Source: Oligoflexus sp.
GTDB lineage: Bacteria > Bdellovibrionota_B > Oligoflexia > Oligoflexales > Oligoflexaceae
DNA length: 64,000 nt
Direction: 5' to 3'
Assembly: GCA_014377445.1 (NCBI GenBank)
Contig: JACMPP010000018.1
Coordinates: forward strand, 26,702 to 90,701
The notes beneath the pieces are model-generated. The model was not told the DNA's origin. It worked only from the letters and a program-made list of their open reading frames with translations, and ran no database searches. Below are positions 24,652 to 33,211 of this stretch, piece by piece; position 1 is the first letter of the stretch, and each line of letters opens with the position of its first letter. Made by a program: the position numbers and the translations under genes.

Positions 24652-25487
24652 CAGCGCCCCCCCCGAATCAAGGACGCTTTTTCCAGTTCGGCGATCACGT
24701 CTGTGAGGCTTGGAATCTGATCATCCCATTCCAGAAGGGTGGGGAAGGGCCCGCCGAAGCTCCACGCTGTCTGATAAAGCTCCCAGACGGCCTGGGTGAC
24801 GGGCGCATCGTGGGTATCGATGATACTCCCATCGGCCTGACGTTGATGACCGGCAATGTGTACCTGAGACACGCGGGAAAAGTCGATCGATTCGATATAG
24901 CGTATGGGATCGAAGCCATGATTTTGGCTCGACACATAGATGTTATTGATGTCGAGCATGAAGTGACAATCGGCTTCTTTGACGACTGCGCCGTAGAACT
25001 CCCATTCGTTCATCGTGGAGTCGGCAAAGCTCACGTAGCTCGATAGATTTTCCAACGCAAAGGGTCTTTGCAGAAGTGTCTGCACTTCGGCCGCGCGTTC
25101 CGCCGCCCAACTTATGAGATCGTGGGTGTAGGGAGTGGGCAGGAGATCGTGATGATGGGCCCCATGCGCTCCGCTCCAGCAAAGGTGGTCGCTGACAAAG
25201 TCCGGATCGACCTTGTCCGTGAGGGCTTTTAAGCGCAGAAGATAATCCGCCCTTAGGACTTCGTGACCCAATAGATTGAGCCCCACCCCGTGCATGACCA
25301 CGGGATATTCTTGGAGGATCCTATCGAGTTTTTCAGCAGGGGGGAGGGCGTCGCCCATAAAATTTTCGCTGATGATTTCGAAGTAGTCGAGAGGGGGGTG
25401 GTCGGCGAAGATTTGCTGGTAATGAGCGGGTCTAAGGCCGATGCCGAGCGCGTTGCGAGCGAGTTTCAATGGTCTTTGACTGCTCAC
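24651..25487 (-). CDS. DUF692 multinuclear non-heme iron oxidase (MNIO)
   Basis: The 278-residue TIM-barrel protein shows the full MNIO ligand set: IISENFM, VVMHGVGLNL, SDHLCWSG, ALENLSSYV, MLDINNIYVSSQNHG, HIAGHQ, IDTHDAPV and LLEWDD. MNIOs (MbnB, BufB, TglH, ChrH families) use two or three irons and O2 to modify cysteine or other residues in ribosomal peptides. The GTG start has GGAG six bases upstream. It lies 15 bases after the Cys-rich cytochrome gene and overlaps the DUF2063 gene. The operon context strongly suggests that the cytochrome lipoprotein is the substrate. Confidence 0.88.
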   Translation of the reverse strand: MSSQRPLKLARNALGIGLRPAHYQQIFADHPPLDYFEIISENFMGDALPPAEKLDRILQEYPVVMHGVGLNLLGHEVLRADYLLRLKALTDKVDPDFVSDHLCWSGAHGAHHHDLLPTPYTHDLISWAAERAAEVQTLLQRPFALENLSSYVSFADSTMNEWEFYGAVVKEADCHFMLDINNIYVSSQNHGFDPIRYIESIDFSRVSQVHIAGHQRQADGSIIDTHDAPVTQAVWELYQTAWSFGGPFPTLLEWDDQIPSLTDVIAELEKASLIRGGR

Positions 25488-25502
25488 AATGCGCTCCGTT
25501 TT

Positions 25503-26228
25503 TTACAGACCCAGGTTTTCGCCGAAGACTGTGTATTCCTCAGCACGAGGCGTGAGCGCCCGAAGGTGGGCCACCACGCGTTCGATCTCCGCACGGGATA
25601 GTTTCTCATAGAAGGCTGGCATATTCGAGTAGGATGTTCCGTTGGCGTTTACGCCGTGCTTGCCGAAGGCTACGATGGCAACTTGAGCTTCCAAAGATTT
25701 CATGCGGAAGCTGTCCTCAGCTTTCTTGAGATCCGCGCCGGGTGCAGCGAAGACTTTAAATGCAGTCGGATCTTTTGTTTTCGTGGCTTCGTCGGCGACA
25801 CCGTGACACTCACCGCAGCTTTTTGAGTAGAGTTCTTCGGCAAGGGCTCCCGTATCTTTGGGAAGCTCGACGCAGGACATGCCACCACAGCTATTTGAAG
25901 CGCTACAACTATGCTCGATCATCTTTTGGCTGTATTTATTGTAAGACATGCCTTTGCAGCTGTTGGTACCGCCGCAGGTTGCGTGGGTTTGCACAAGGCC
26001 GCCTCGCGTCTTGCAGTCGCTTGAGAATGTGGCAAAGGTCAAGCCGGGGATGGGCTTGGTGGAGATGATCTTGTTGGCGCTTTCCATAGGTGTGATCAGA
26101 GCCGTGGGGGCTTGATCCTCTTTATCATTGGAACAGGCGACCAGACCGCCTGCCATGAGGCCGGCAAGTGCCGCTGTGAGAAGGCGTGATGGTTTGGCCG
26201 AAGTATTGAGTTCGTTGGTAACGTTCAT
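25503..26228 (-). CDS. Cys-rich c-type cytochrome lipoprotein, candidate MNIO substrate
   Basis: The 241-residue protein starts at ATG behind AGGATAAACCT. Residues 12-32 form a lipoprotein signal with lipobox LVAC (Cys32). Residues 70-120 form a cysteine-rich segment with Cys at 72, 85, 91, 108, 114 and 119 and two copies of an NSCxGM motif (TNSCKGM, SNSCGGM). This resembles the core motifs of bufferin-type MNIO substrates. Residues 125-225 are a class I cytochrome c domain with heme motif CGECH (138-142) and likely distal Met203 in SNMPAF. The gene is first in a tight unit with the MNIO and DUF2063 genes. I infer an exported heme protein whose Cys-rich region is oxidatively modified before export, perhaps to bind copper. 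The modification itself is unproven. Confidence 0.75.
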   Translation of the reverse strand: MNVTNELNTSAKPSRLLTAALAGLMAGGLVACSNDKEDQAPTALITPMESANKIISTKPIPGLTFATFSSDCKTRGGLVQTHATCGGTNSCKGMSYNKYSQKMIEHSCSASNSCGGMSCVELPKDTGALAEELYSKSCGECHGVADEATKTKDPTAFKVFAAPGADLKKAEDSFRMKSLEAQVAIVAFGKHGVNANGTSYSNMPAFYEKLSRAEIERVVAHLRALTPRAEEYTVFGENLGL

Positions 26229-26331
26229 AGGTTTATCCTGCTATAGAATTTTGAATGGAGAAATAAAGATTTTTACGAATAAGCGTGTTGCCCAAGCGAG
26301 CGCAAATTGTGGCTCGTGGCTCAGTCTTTAA

Positions 26332-26742
26332 TCATGAAATGAGAAAGGGGGCTTGACTGAACTTGGGGTAGGGCGGTTCGATCGCAGGGGAATAATTTAG
26401 ATAATAATGGGGGGGTAATTGGGTGTCGGGCGCAAAGACTATTGATTTGACTACTATAAAGTCGCTCGGATTTTCGAATTTGAGAACAGCGTAAGCGAAT
26501 GTGCTTATCGAACAGGGACAAAGATCGTAGGCGCTTATCTTTGTCTGACCTGGATTGGATGACTTCACTGCCGGATCATGAGACGCATCTTCATGGCAGG
26601 AGAGAGCTGCGGAAGCGTCGTGCGAATGAATCTTTAAAAAAGACAGGAGAGAGTCACAACGGGGAACGCTGGCGATCGCTACATTTATGGCAAGCCATAA
26701 GATAGCGAAGAGATTTAGATATTTTTTGAAAATGGCCGTCAT
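26332..26742 (-). CDS. Small secreted/membrane Cys-His protein (DUF2946-like)
   Basis: The 136-residue protein starts at ATG behind AGGAAGCC. It has an N-terminal hydrophobic segment (LNLFAILWLAINVAIASV) acting as signal or anchor, then a histidine/cysteine-rich stretch (KIHSHDASAALSCHEDASHD) and a CPCS motif. This pattern resembles short DUF2946-type proteins often found beside copper genes. The similarity is loose. It is 103 bases upstream of the cytochrome/MNIO unit in the same direction and may be its leader gene and a periplasmic metal-binding partner. Confidence 0.5.
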   Translation of the reverse strand: MTAIFKKYLNLFAILWLAINVAIASVPRCDSLLSFLKIHSHDASAALSCHEDASHDPAVKSSNPGQTKISAYDLCPCSISTFAYAVLKFENPSDFIVVKSIVFAPDTQLPPHYYLNYSPAIEPPYPKFSQAPFLIS

Positions 26743-26874
26743 GGCTTCCTGACCGAAATGAGAATCAGGTCTGAGGATAGCAGGACTTTGAGCTGATAAC
26801 CACTTCTATCCTAATGCTTTAAGCAATTTTTTCATCGCTTTCGGCGTCAATATTTTTGATCGGCTGCGCGAAGC

Positions 26875-26916
26875 GAAAAAATGCCCCCGGCTCTTTCTTT
26901 CGAGAGAGTCGGGGGC
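26875..26916 (-). terminator. Intrinsic terminator of the VWA lipoprotein gene
   Basis: On the minus strand GCCCCCGACTCTC pairs with GAGCCGGGGGC-type sequence in a strong GC stem (7-bp core GCCCCCG/CGGGGGC) and runs into ATTTTTT. Confidence 0.75.
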
Positions 26917-27038
26917 TTAGGCGAGAGGGATCAAAGCATTGTCAGAACAGTTTCCTACCATCTCCCTATCGTTCTCTATTCAGGGAGCTTATCGCGCGGA
27001 ACATCCCTTGCGAGATGTTCTGATGGTCATTCTCTAAA

Positions 27039-29153
27039 TTAGATCTCCGGGTGCACGATCACCTTTATTTCTGAGTTCGGCGGCAGATTCTTTTTCAGAA
27101 TCACCAGGTCATCTCCCAGGATGGAGAACTTCGTGATTTCCACGCCGTTGATAAACACGCGGTAGCTCTTGATGCCGGAGAAGTCGGTGGCGACATCGAA
27201 GGTGTTTTTATAGTTTTCCGCATATTGATAGCTGACGTCGATGCTCTTGAAGTCTTCATCGCTGCAGCTAAAACTGATTTTGCTTTGTTCTACCAGGATG
27301 TTCTTGCTGCAAACCGATTCATCACCACCGGCGGAGATTTTTAATGTGTCCGGGAAAGGGATCTTCGAAGAATCAAGAACAAATCTTTGACCTTCATAGT
27401 CGTGCTTGAGGTTATAGCGAGCCTCAACCTTGCGGCCTTCCGAGACTTCGAGCGGATCGATCACGATAATTCCATTCTCGAGCGAAGCACGGAGTGTGGC
27501 TCCGTTGGCCGGATCGACTATGGAATAATCTTCAATCTCATCGTTCAGGACACCGAGGATCGGGTATTCGGTGTGGCGATCGCCGGGCAGTTCGTAGGTC
27601 AGATACACGGCCTGACCATCACGAGGGGCTTCGGCCAGAGTGATTTTCTTTTGCGCGCGATCGACTGTAAAATTGCTTGTCTTGCCCCCGGCTACGCTCA
27701 ATTCAAGTGTCTCTAGGTAGTAGTCAGCGAGGTAGCTAAAGGTCTTGGGAAGAAGCGCGCTATCCCTGTAGCGAAGTTTGATCAGGGCCAGTTCACCCGG
27801 GAGATCCCGGAGCTCGACCTTGCCCGTCGTCGTGTTGTAAGTATAGTCCTTAGGAGGGAGCGCGCTGCCGTTGACGAAGACTTCAACTGTCGAGTTGTCG
27901 AAGGCGCGCGTCGGTGCAAAAGATTTGGTCATCGCGATGGGGTTGTGTTTGTACTTGACCACCAGGTTCGCGTTTTTCTCGGTGACCGGTTCGAGGACAG
28001 TCAGGATTTTGCCATTGACGTTGAAGGCATTGATTTTTTTGCTGTCGATCTGAATGTCGAGCGAAGCGAGCTCGGCAGGGAAGTCGAGTTCGAACTGGAC
28101 GTTGATTTTCTTGCCCACATCATCCGACATCTGATCGAGAACGTTGGAGTAGTTGGAGCGGCAGATGTCTCCAAATCGGCCGCCTGTCGCGCTTACCAGT
28201 TTATAGTACTCGGTTGGATTCGGGAGGTCGGCATAACCACCTGAGTTTTCACAGTCGTGGTTGGGATCGCTGGGATTGGAAGAATTCGCTGCAGGTGGTT
28301 CCTGTGTAAGCAGCATCGCGTTGACGGTTACATTTTTACCGACGCGGTCAAAGAAATAATCCGCTTTTTCGTAAGGAAGACCCGGGCAACCTTCGTTGGC
28401 AGCGCTTCCGCAGTTATTTTCATCGGTGAGGATGAGCACAGCGCGTTGCGAATCGGGTCTTAGCCATGCTACGTTACCCGTATCACAACCTGTTTCCTGC
28501 ATCGCTTGTGTCGCCATATAGATACCGCGTTCAATAGGGTTGCCTGTTTCGCCAACCTTGATCATCTTTTGGAAATCGGCATCCGCTATTACCGAGTTCT
28601 TGTCGAAGTCAGCGCGCGTGATGAAGGATTTTCCGCTATCGGTCTTGCGTAGACAGGGGCTGGTGCTGGTTACGACAGCGATTCGCCAGTTGGTGTTGGT
28701 GATGTGGCGTAAGATGTACGGCAGGGTCTTCGCTAATCGTCCTTGGTAGGGCCCCATCGAGCTGGAGTTATCGATCATAAGAAGCAGGTCGAAGATCCCG
28801 GCTTCGGACACTTTGAATGATTGCTCGGAAGCGATACCCTTGTGGCCCTGAGTATAGTTATCAGTGTAGATCGCCCGCTCGATTTGCGTGTAACCCTCTT
28901 GTTGGCGAGGGTTTTGCTCGAGACTAAATGTTTGAGTGAGATCTGCGAATCCTGAGTTGAGTGTCAGTTCCACCGATTGGGTTTTACCCGACTGGTAAAT
29001 CCGGGTCACATCGCTTCGGGCGTCGGAGCTTAATTCCGTCGGAATAATTTTATCAGAAGCACCTTTGAAGGGTGAGGTTTCCCCGCAAGCCCATAAAACG
29101 GAACTACAAGCCAGGACAGTGCTGAGGCGACGAAAGAAATGTTTGCGAACCAT
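27039..29153 (-). CDS. Lipoprotein with VWA domain and beta-sandwich repeats
   Basis: The start is ATG 29153 (AGAGGTATCC upstream), giving 704 residues. The lipoprotein signal ends with lipobox VLWAC. Residues about 115-350 form a von Willebrand A domain with a complete metal site (LLLMIDNSSSM) and ILTDENNCG. Several loop cysteines (PCLRK, GCDTG, GCPGL, HDCEN, ICRSN) suggest disulfides and an extracytoplasmic location. The C-terminal half contains repeated segments of about 80-100 residues with the theme VNG-x-ALPPKDYTYN and a turn D/E-G-x-x-V-x-L-x-Y, likely Ig-like beta sandwiches. It is probably a surface adhesin or protein-binding lipoprotein and is monocistronic. Confidence 0.82.
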   Translation of the reverse strand: MVRKHFFRRLSTVLACSSVLWACGETSPFKGASDKIIPTELSSDARSDVTRIYQSGKTQSVELTLNSGFADLTQTFSLEQNPRQQEGYTQIERAIYTDNYTQGHKGIASEQSFKVSEAGIFDLLLMIDNSSSMGPYQGRLAKTLPYILRHITNTNWRIAVVTSTSPCLRKTDSGKSFITRADFDKNSVIADADFQKMIKVGETGNPIERGIYMATQAMQETGCDTGNVAWLRPDSQRAVLILTDENNCGSAANEGCPGLPYEKADYFFDRVGKNVTVNAMLLTQEPPAANSSNPSDPNHDCENSGGYADLPNPTEYYKLVSATGGRFGDICRSNYSNVLDQMSDDVGKKINVQFELDFPAELASLDIQIDSKKINAFNVNGKILTVLEPVTEKNANLVVKYKHNPIAMTKSFAPTRAFDNSTVEVFVNGSALPPKDYTYNTTTGKVELRDLPGELALIKLRYRDSALLPKTFSYLADYYLETLELSVAGGKTSNFTVDRAQKKITLAEAPRDGQAVYLTYELPGDRHTEYPILGVLNDEIEDYSIVDPANGATLRASLENGIIVIDPLEVSEGRKVEARYNLKHDYEGQRFVLDSSKIPFPDTLKISAGGDESVCSKNILVEQSKISFSCSDEDFKSIDVSYQYAENYKNTFDVATDFSGIKSYRVFINGVEITKFSILGDDLVILKKNLPPNSEIKVIVHPEI

Positions 29154-29436
29154 AAGGATACCTCTAAGATGGAACAATGGGCTCTGACCCACCGCTAACT
29201 CCAGAGTATTCGGCGCCTTAAAAACTCTTTTTGAACCTTATCCGCAGCAGCTTAAATACCGATTTAGACATTATTATAAACCGTTGTTTATTCAGGGATA
29301 TTTGAAAATAAATAAAAATGCTAAAGTTTCAGCGATGGCTTATAGAATTCGGTTTTTTTTCCAAGCTTTCTTCATCTTTGGAATTTAAGCTGTAACTTGT
29401 CAAACTTTCAAAGCAAAGTAGTGGAGCGAGCAAATT

Positions 29437-31530
29437 TTGGAATCGTTACTCAGTGAAGTTCTGCTCGATAAGACGATTGGTGTGGTTATCGTCGAGCCGA
29501 CGATGTCGATAGCAGGTACCGTTCGGCGCGTCCTCTTGGAAACGGGTTACTCAAGTGTGTTCATCGCCCATTCGGTGCTTGATGCCTTTAATACCCTAAG
29601 TAACAATACGATTGGCTGGATGATAGTCTCGCCGCTTCTGGAAGAAAAACTCACGCAGTGGCACTGCTTGAGACTTCCTCTTGAAGTTCAGGCCTGTAGT
29701 AATGTGATGGTCTCCATTCTGGTCAATGCGGATCAGTTGGGGGGCTTTGAGGACTACTACGCTTTCGGTGCCCTTTCGATTCATTCGCGCCAGCTCACTT
29801 ACAACAGTTTTCATGAAGAATTTAATCAACTTCTCGATCGTTTGAGAACGAACGCCACCGTTGCCGAAGCGGTGGCGGCCGATGTCCGTGACCGCCTGAT
29901 TCGAGCTCAAAACTGGGTAAAACTTGAGCAGTTCGAAGACAGCGTCCTGGCAGGAGTTGATAAATCGGTGAAACAATGTCTAAGGCTGATCGATGCGCGC
30001 TTCAAGAATGGCAGCAAGCTTGAAGCGATGCTCGATATCAAAACGACCCTTCAGGCTCATCCCGAACTCGCTCCCGATATCAAGGCCCTGTGCCAGACCT
30101 ATCTCGGAACATCAGATGTCCAAAGCTTTCGGGGGCAAGTCCCCCTCTCCTCTGTTCTCGTCCTTGATCCTGACGCCTCGCAGCAACAGTTTCTCCGCAC
30201 GACTTTAACGGAAATGGGCGCGGAGATCATCGTGTGTTGCGATACGCTTGAAGCTGCCTGCGACGCCCTTCATGTCGGACAAATCTATGATTTGATCGTG
30301 ACTGAATGGAAGCTGCATAAGGTCGAGGGACACGCCTTCATACAGCACGTTCGTCACCATGGGCACGAAAATCAGCCGGTTCTCGTCTTCTCCAGTTTGG
30401 TCAAACCTGAGGATATGGCGCTCATCTCCGAGATTCATGGTGTATTCATCATCACCAAACCCAGCGCCAAGAAACAATTCAAAGTCGCGCTCACCGAGAT
30501 TTTGGAGCGCTGGAATTATCCTCAGGAAGGTCTTGACCAAGAGGATAAGATCGTCAACTCAGCGGCTTCGGGCAAACTTTCGCAGGCACAAAAGCTCAAT
30601 GCGGTCTTCCAAGCAAATAAGAAGATTGAGCGCCAACGCAAAGACTACGTGAAGGCAACTCTGACCTTCTACGAGGGCCGTTATCAGGAGGCGAAGGATA
30701 TCGTCCTCGCCAGTGCGAAGCAGGGGACTCCGAGCTACAAGGAAATTTCTCTGCTCGGCAAAATACTTTTGCGCATGGGCGATTCCGTGACAGCTCTCAA
30801 GTTTCTTGAGCAAGCCAATCAAATGGTGCCGGGTAATATTGAAAGGATGTGCAATCTTGCCGATGCCTCGACGGAAGTCGGGAAGCCTGAGCGCGGCCTG
30901 CAATTTGCCAGCGAAGCCAAGAAAATAGGTGGTGATATTGGAATGGTGCAAAGCGTCTACGCGAAGCACGCAGTAGCCAACGGTATGCTCGACGAAGCCT
31001 CCCATTATCTCGAATCCGAATCGACGGCGCGCGAAATGATCGCCTTTATGAATAATCTCGGCATCGCTCACGCAACCTCACAGAAGTGGGTGGAAAGCGA
31101 CACGGCCTATCAAAACGCATTGAAATCGCTAGATGGCAGACATCCCGTGCTTCAGGCACTGGTCTCCTATAATCTGGGTTTGAGTTTGGTTCGTCAGAAC
31201 AAATTGAAGGATGCCATGGCGCATTTGAAGCTGGCAGAATCTCAAGGCGAAGCCTTGGTCAAGCGTAAAGCGGCTGATCTACGAGACCGGGTGGAAAAAT
31301 CAATGACTTCGAAACAGCCCTTGGTCCTCAAGGAAGTCCTGCGCGAAGTGGTAGCACCTCGCGCATCAGTTGCCAATACACAGTTTCAGACCTACGAAGG
31401 CAAAGCAAAAGCCGGTGTGCACGGGTTATTTCGTGTTCTTCATTGTCAGGGAATTGTATTGGGAATGGATCTCACCAGCGAGTTGCCGAAGCATATTACG
31501 AAGAAGGACCATGAAACAGGGGTGGTTTGA
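29437..31530 (+). CDS. Double pseudo-receiver protein with TPR domain
   Basis: The 697-residue cytoplasmic protein probably starts at TTG 29437 (TGGAGCG upstream). Residues about 10-130 and 235-360 both have the alternating fold of response-regulator receivers. In the second, the phosphoacceptor position reads DLIVTEWKL (Glu for Asp), with the conserved Lys in IITKPSAKK; in the first it reads WMIVSPLLEE. Residues about 400-620 contain TPR-like repeats (LLGKILLRMGDSVTALKFLE, then MNNLGIAHATSQKWVESDTA and YNLGLSLVRQNKLKDAMAHL). It is thus a signalling scaffold that probably does not respond to phosphorylation. Target unknown. Confidence 0.8.
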   Translation: MESLLSEVLLDKTIGVVIVEPTMSIAGTVRRVLLETGYSSVFIAHSVLDAFNTLSNNTIGWMIVSPLLEEKLTQWHCLRLPLEVQACSNVMVSILVNADQLGGFEDYYAFGALSIHSRQLTYNSFHEEFNQLLDRLRTNATVAEAVAADVRDRLIRAQNWVKLEQFEDSVLAGVDKSVKQCLRLIDARFKNGSKLEAMLDIKTTLQAHPELAPDIKALCQTYLGTSDVQSFRGQVPLSSVLVLDPDASQQQFLRTTLTEMGAEIIVCCDTLEAACDALHVGQIYDLIVTEWKLHKVEGHAFIQHVRHHGHENQPVLVFSSLVKPEDMALISEIHGVFIITKPSAKKQFKVALTEILERWNYPQEGLDQEDKIVNSAASGKLSQAQKLNAVFQANKKIERQRKDYVKATLTFYEGRYQEAKDIVLASAKQGTPSYKEISLLGKILLRMGDSVTALKFLEQANQMVPGNIERMCNLADASTEVGKPERGLQFASEAKKIGGDIGMVQSVYAKHAVANGMLDEASHYLESESTAREMIAFMNNLGIAHATSQKWVESDTAYQNALKSLDGRHPVLQALVSYNLGLSLVRQNKLKDAMAHLKLAESQGEALVKRKAADLRDRVEKSMTSKQPLVLKEVLREVVAPRASVANTQFQTYEGKAKAGVHGLFRVLHCQGIVLGMDLTSELPKHITKKDHETGVV

Positions 31531-31535
31531 GAGGC

Positions 31536-32003
31536 TTAATTGACGAATTTTTTCGCGATATTGAGCTTTCGATATTGGACCACGCCGTTTTCAAACTTGT
31601 AGAAGTGAAGCGAGACGTTCTTGTCATCGGACGTGCAGGAATAAAGAGTCTGTCCAAGCGCTTTGGTCGCCAGATACTCTTCGAGCGGTTTGATCGTCGA
31701 GGGATCGACGATCGCTTTGAGGGCGTCATCGATTGCACAAGTGAAGATCGCGGGCGCAAGGACAGTGCAGGTTTGTGATCCGAGATCATAGAAGTGATTG
31801 CTCGCTTCGCAAGCCAGGACTTTATTCTTAAGCGAGGGCGGGAGACTCGTGAGACGCGGATCATTGCTGCTGCTATAGTCGGTCGTACCTTTTCCGGCAT
31901 CGGCCGAGGGGACGGGCGTCAGAGCTTCGGGAACGGCAGGACCGCCTCCTTCTTCGCCACAGGCAAAGAGGCCCAAACACGATGCTAAGAATAAACGCTT
32001 CAT
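31536..32003 (-). CDS. Small lipoprotein, function unknown
   Basis: The start is ATG 32003 with TGGAGGTTGTCT upstream, giving 155 residues; the track start adds eight. The lipobox is GLFAC. A Gly/Pro/Ser-rich linker precedes a compact domain with four cysteines (LACEAS, TCTVL, FTCAI and YSCTS), probably two disulfides. It lies downstream of the trypsin-like gene on the same strand, separated by that gene's terminator. Confidence 0.7.
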   Translation of the reverse strand: MKRLFLASCLGLFACGEEGGGPAVPEALTPVPSADAGKGTTDYSSSNDPRLTSLPPSLKNKVLACEASNHFYDLGSQTCTVLAPAIFTCAIDDALKAIVDPSTIKPLEEYLATKALGQTLYSCTSDDKNVSLHFYKFENGVVQYRKLNIAKKFVN

Positions 32004-32099
32004 AGACAACCTCCACGGGGTGGTCATCGGCAGAGCCCGTGAAAAACCAAGATATCCTGTATAAGTTCTTGCAACAACTGATGAATATTACCATCAATA

Positions 32100-32135
32100 A
32101 AAAAGGGAAGCCCAAGACTTTACGGTCTTGGGCTT
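32100..32135 (-). terminator. Intrinsic terminator of the serine protease gene
   Basis: On the minus strand AAGCCCAAGAC, a short loop and GTCTTGGGCTT form a perfect 11-bp stem, followed by CCCTTTTTT. Confidence 0.8.
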
Positions 32136-32164
32136 TATTTCATTTCTCATAGGATCTTGAGATC

Positions 32165-32992
32165 TTAGTTTTTCGCAACCCTGGACTGAGCAGAAGCCGA
32201 TGCCGGGCAGGTTCCGGCAGCAAGGCCGAGATTTACGCCCGAATCTTTTTGCACCCAGCAGATGCTGACGGCGAGCAGTCCGTAGACTCCGCCTTGACCG
32301 CAACTGCCGCCGCGCGAAACAACACCGAGTTGGCGCCATTGTCCGTTGGCAAGTTGCGCAAAGGCCGGTCCTCCGCTATCACCCTGGCAAGAATCTTTGC
32401 CACTGCCGCCGGCTGTGATTTCATTTTTGTTGAGTCCTGTGACAGGCGCATCGACTTGAAATTTGACACCAACATCACCGTTGTTGCGTTCACCAAAACC
32501 GATGACCCGTAATAATTTGCCGACTTTTGTAAGTTCATCGATTTCCGCATTGCTCGTGGCAACCGGGATGTAAGCCGAAGCAGGAAGTGTCAATGGCTTC
32601 GTCAGGACAACATAAGAAACATCGTAGTCATAGCCAGCATAAGCGGGATTTGCATTGGCTTTTTTGATCGTATACTGACCAAGGTAAGCGCCGCCCGAGA
32701 CGCCAGAGCCGACATACACTTGGACGGCAGCCAGATATTCAATGGCTTCAACACAGTGAGCCGCTGTAACAACAACAGTCGGTGTAATCGCAGTTCCTGT
32801 GCAGAAGATGCCCATATCGCTTTGTGTCAGCGACACCACGTTTTGCCAGGTTCCAGCCGTGGTCTTGGACCCGCCATATATAGAAGATTCACTGTTTTGT
32901 TCTGTAGAACTTCCGCAACCAACCAGAAGGGTGGCGGATAGGCTGAGTGAGCTAATTGCGACAGCAAGGGTCTTTAGAGTTTTTGTAGTCAT
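32165..32992 (-). CDS. Trypsin-like serine protease (S1 family), lipoprotein
   Basis: The start is placed at ATG 32992 (GAGGATGACGCA upstream), giving 275 residues. A lipoprotein signal ends at LLVGC. The mature part begins with SIYGGSKT, like the I-x-G-G activation site, and has the full catalytic triad: TAAHC, the Asp in YDYDVSYVVL, and GKDSCQGDSGGPAFA. The residue six before the catalytic Ser is Asp (K-D-S-C-Q-G-D-S), so trypsin-like cleavage after Lys/Arg is expected. It is probably an envelope-anchored or surface protease. Confidence 0.9.
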   Translation of the reverse strand: MTTKTLKTLAVAISSLSLSATLLVGCGSSTEQNSESSIYGGSKTTAGTWQNVVSLTQSDMGIFCTGTAITPTVVVTAAHCVEAIEYLAAVQVYVGSGVSGGAYLGQYTIKKANANPAYAGYDYDVSYVVLTKPLTLPASAYIPVATSNAEIDELTKVGKLLRVIGFGERNNGDVGVKFQVDAPVTGLNKNEITAGGSGKDSCQGDSGGPAFAQLANGQWRQLGVVSRGGSCGQGGVYGLLAVSICWVQKDSGVNLGLAAGTCPASASAQSRVAKN

Positions 32993-33211
32993 TGCGTCAT
33001 CCTCGTCTTGTGCACAGCTTGATGGGAAAGGTTTCAACCTTTATTTGACTATCTAGCCAGTTAATTAAGTTTTCTCTATTAAGTAGAAATAAATTGACCG
33101 CTGTTGAAAACAAGTATTCCGCCCTGAACTCATTAGGCTTTCGTTACAAACGGAAGGTCAATTGAAGCTTTTTGCCATCTGTGCGATGCTCCCTTGAATT
33201 CCGGGGAGCCT

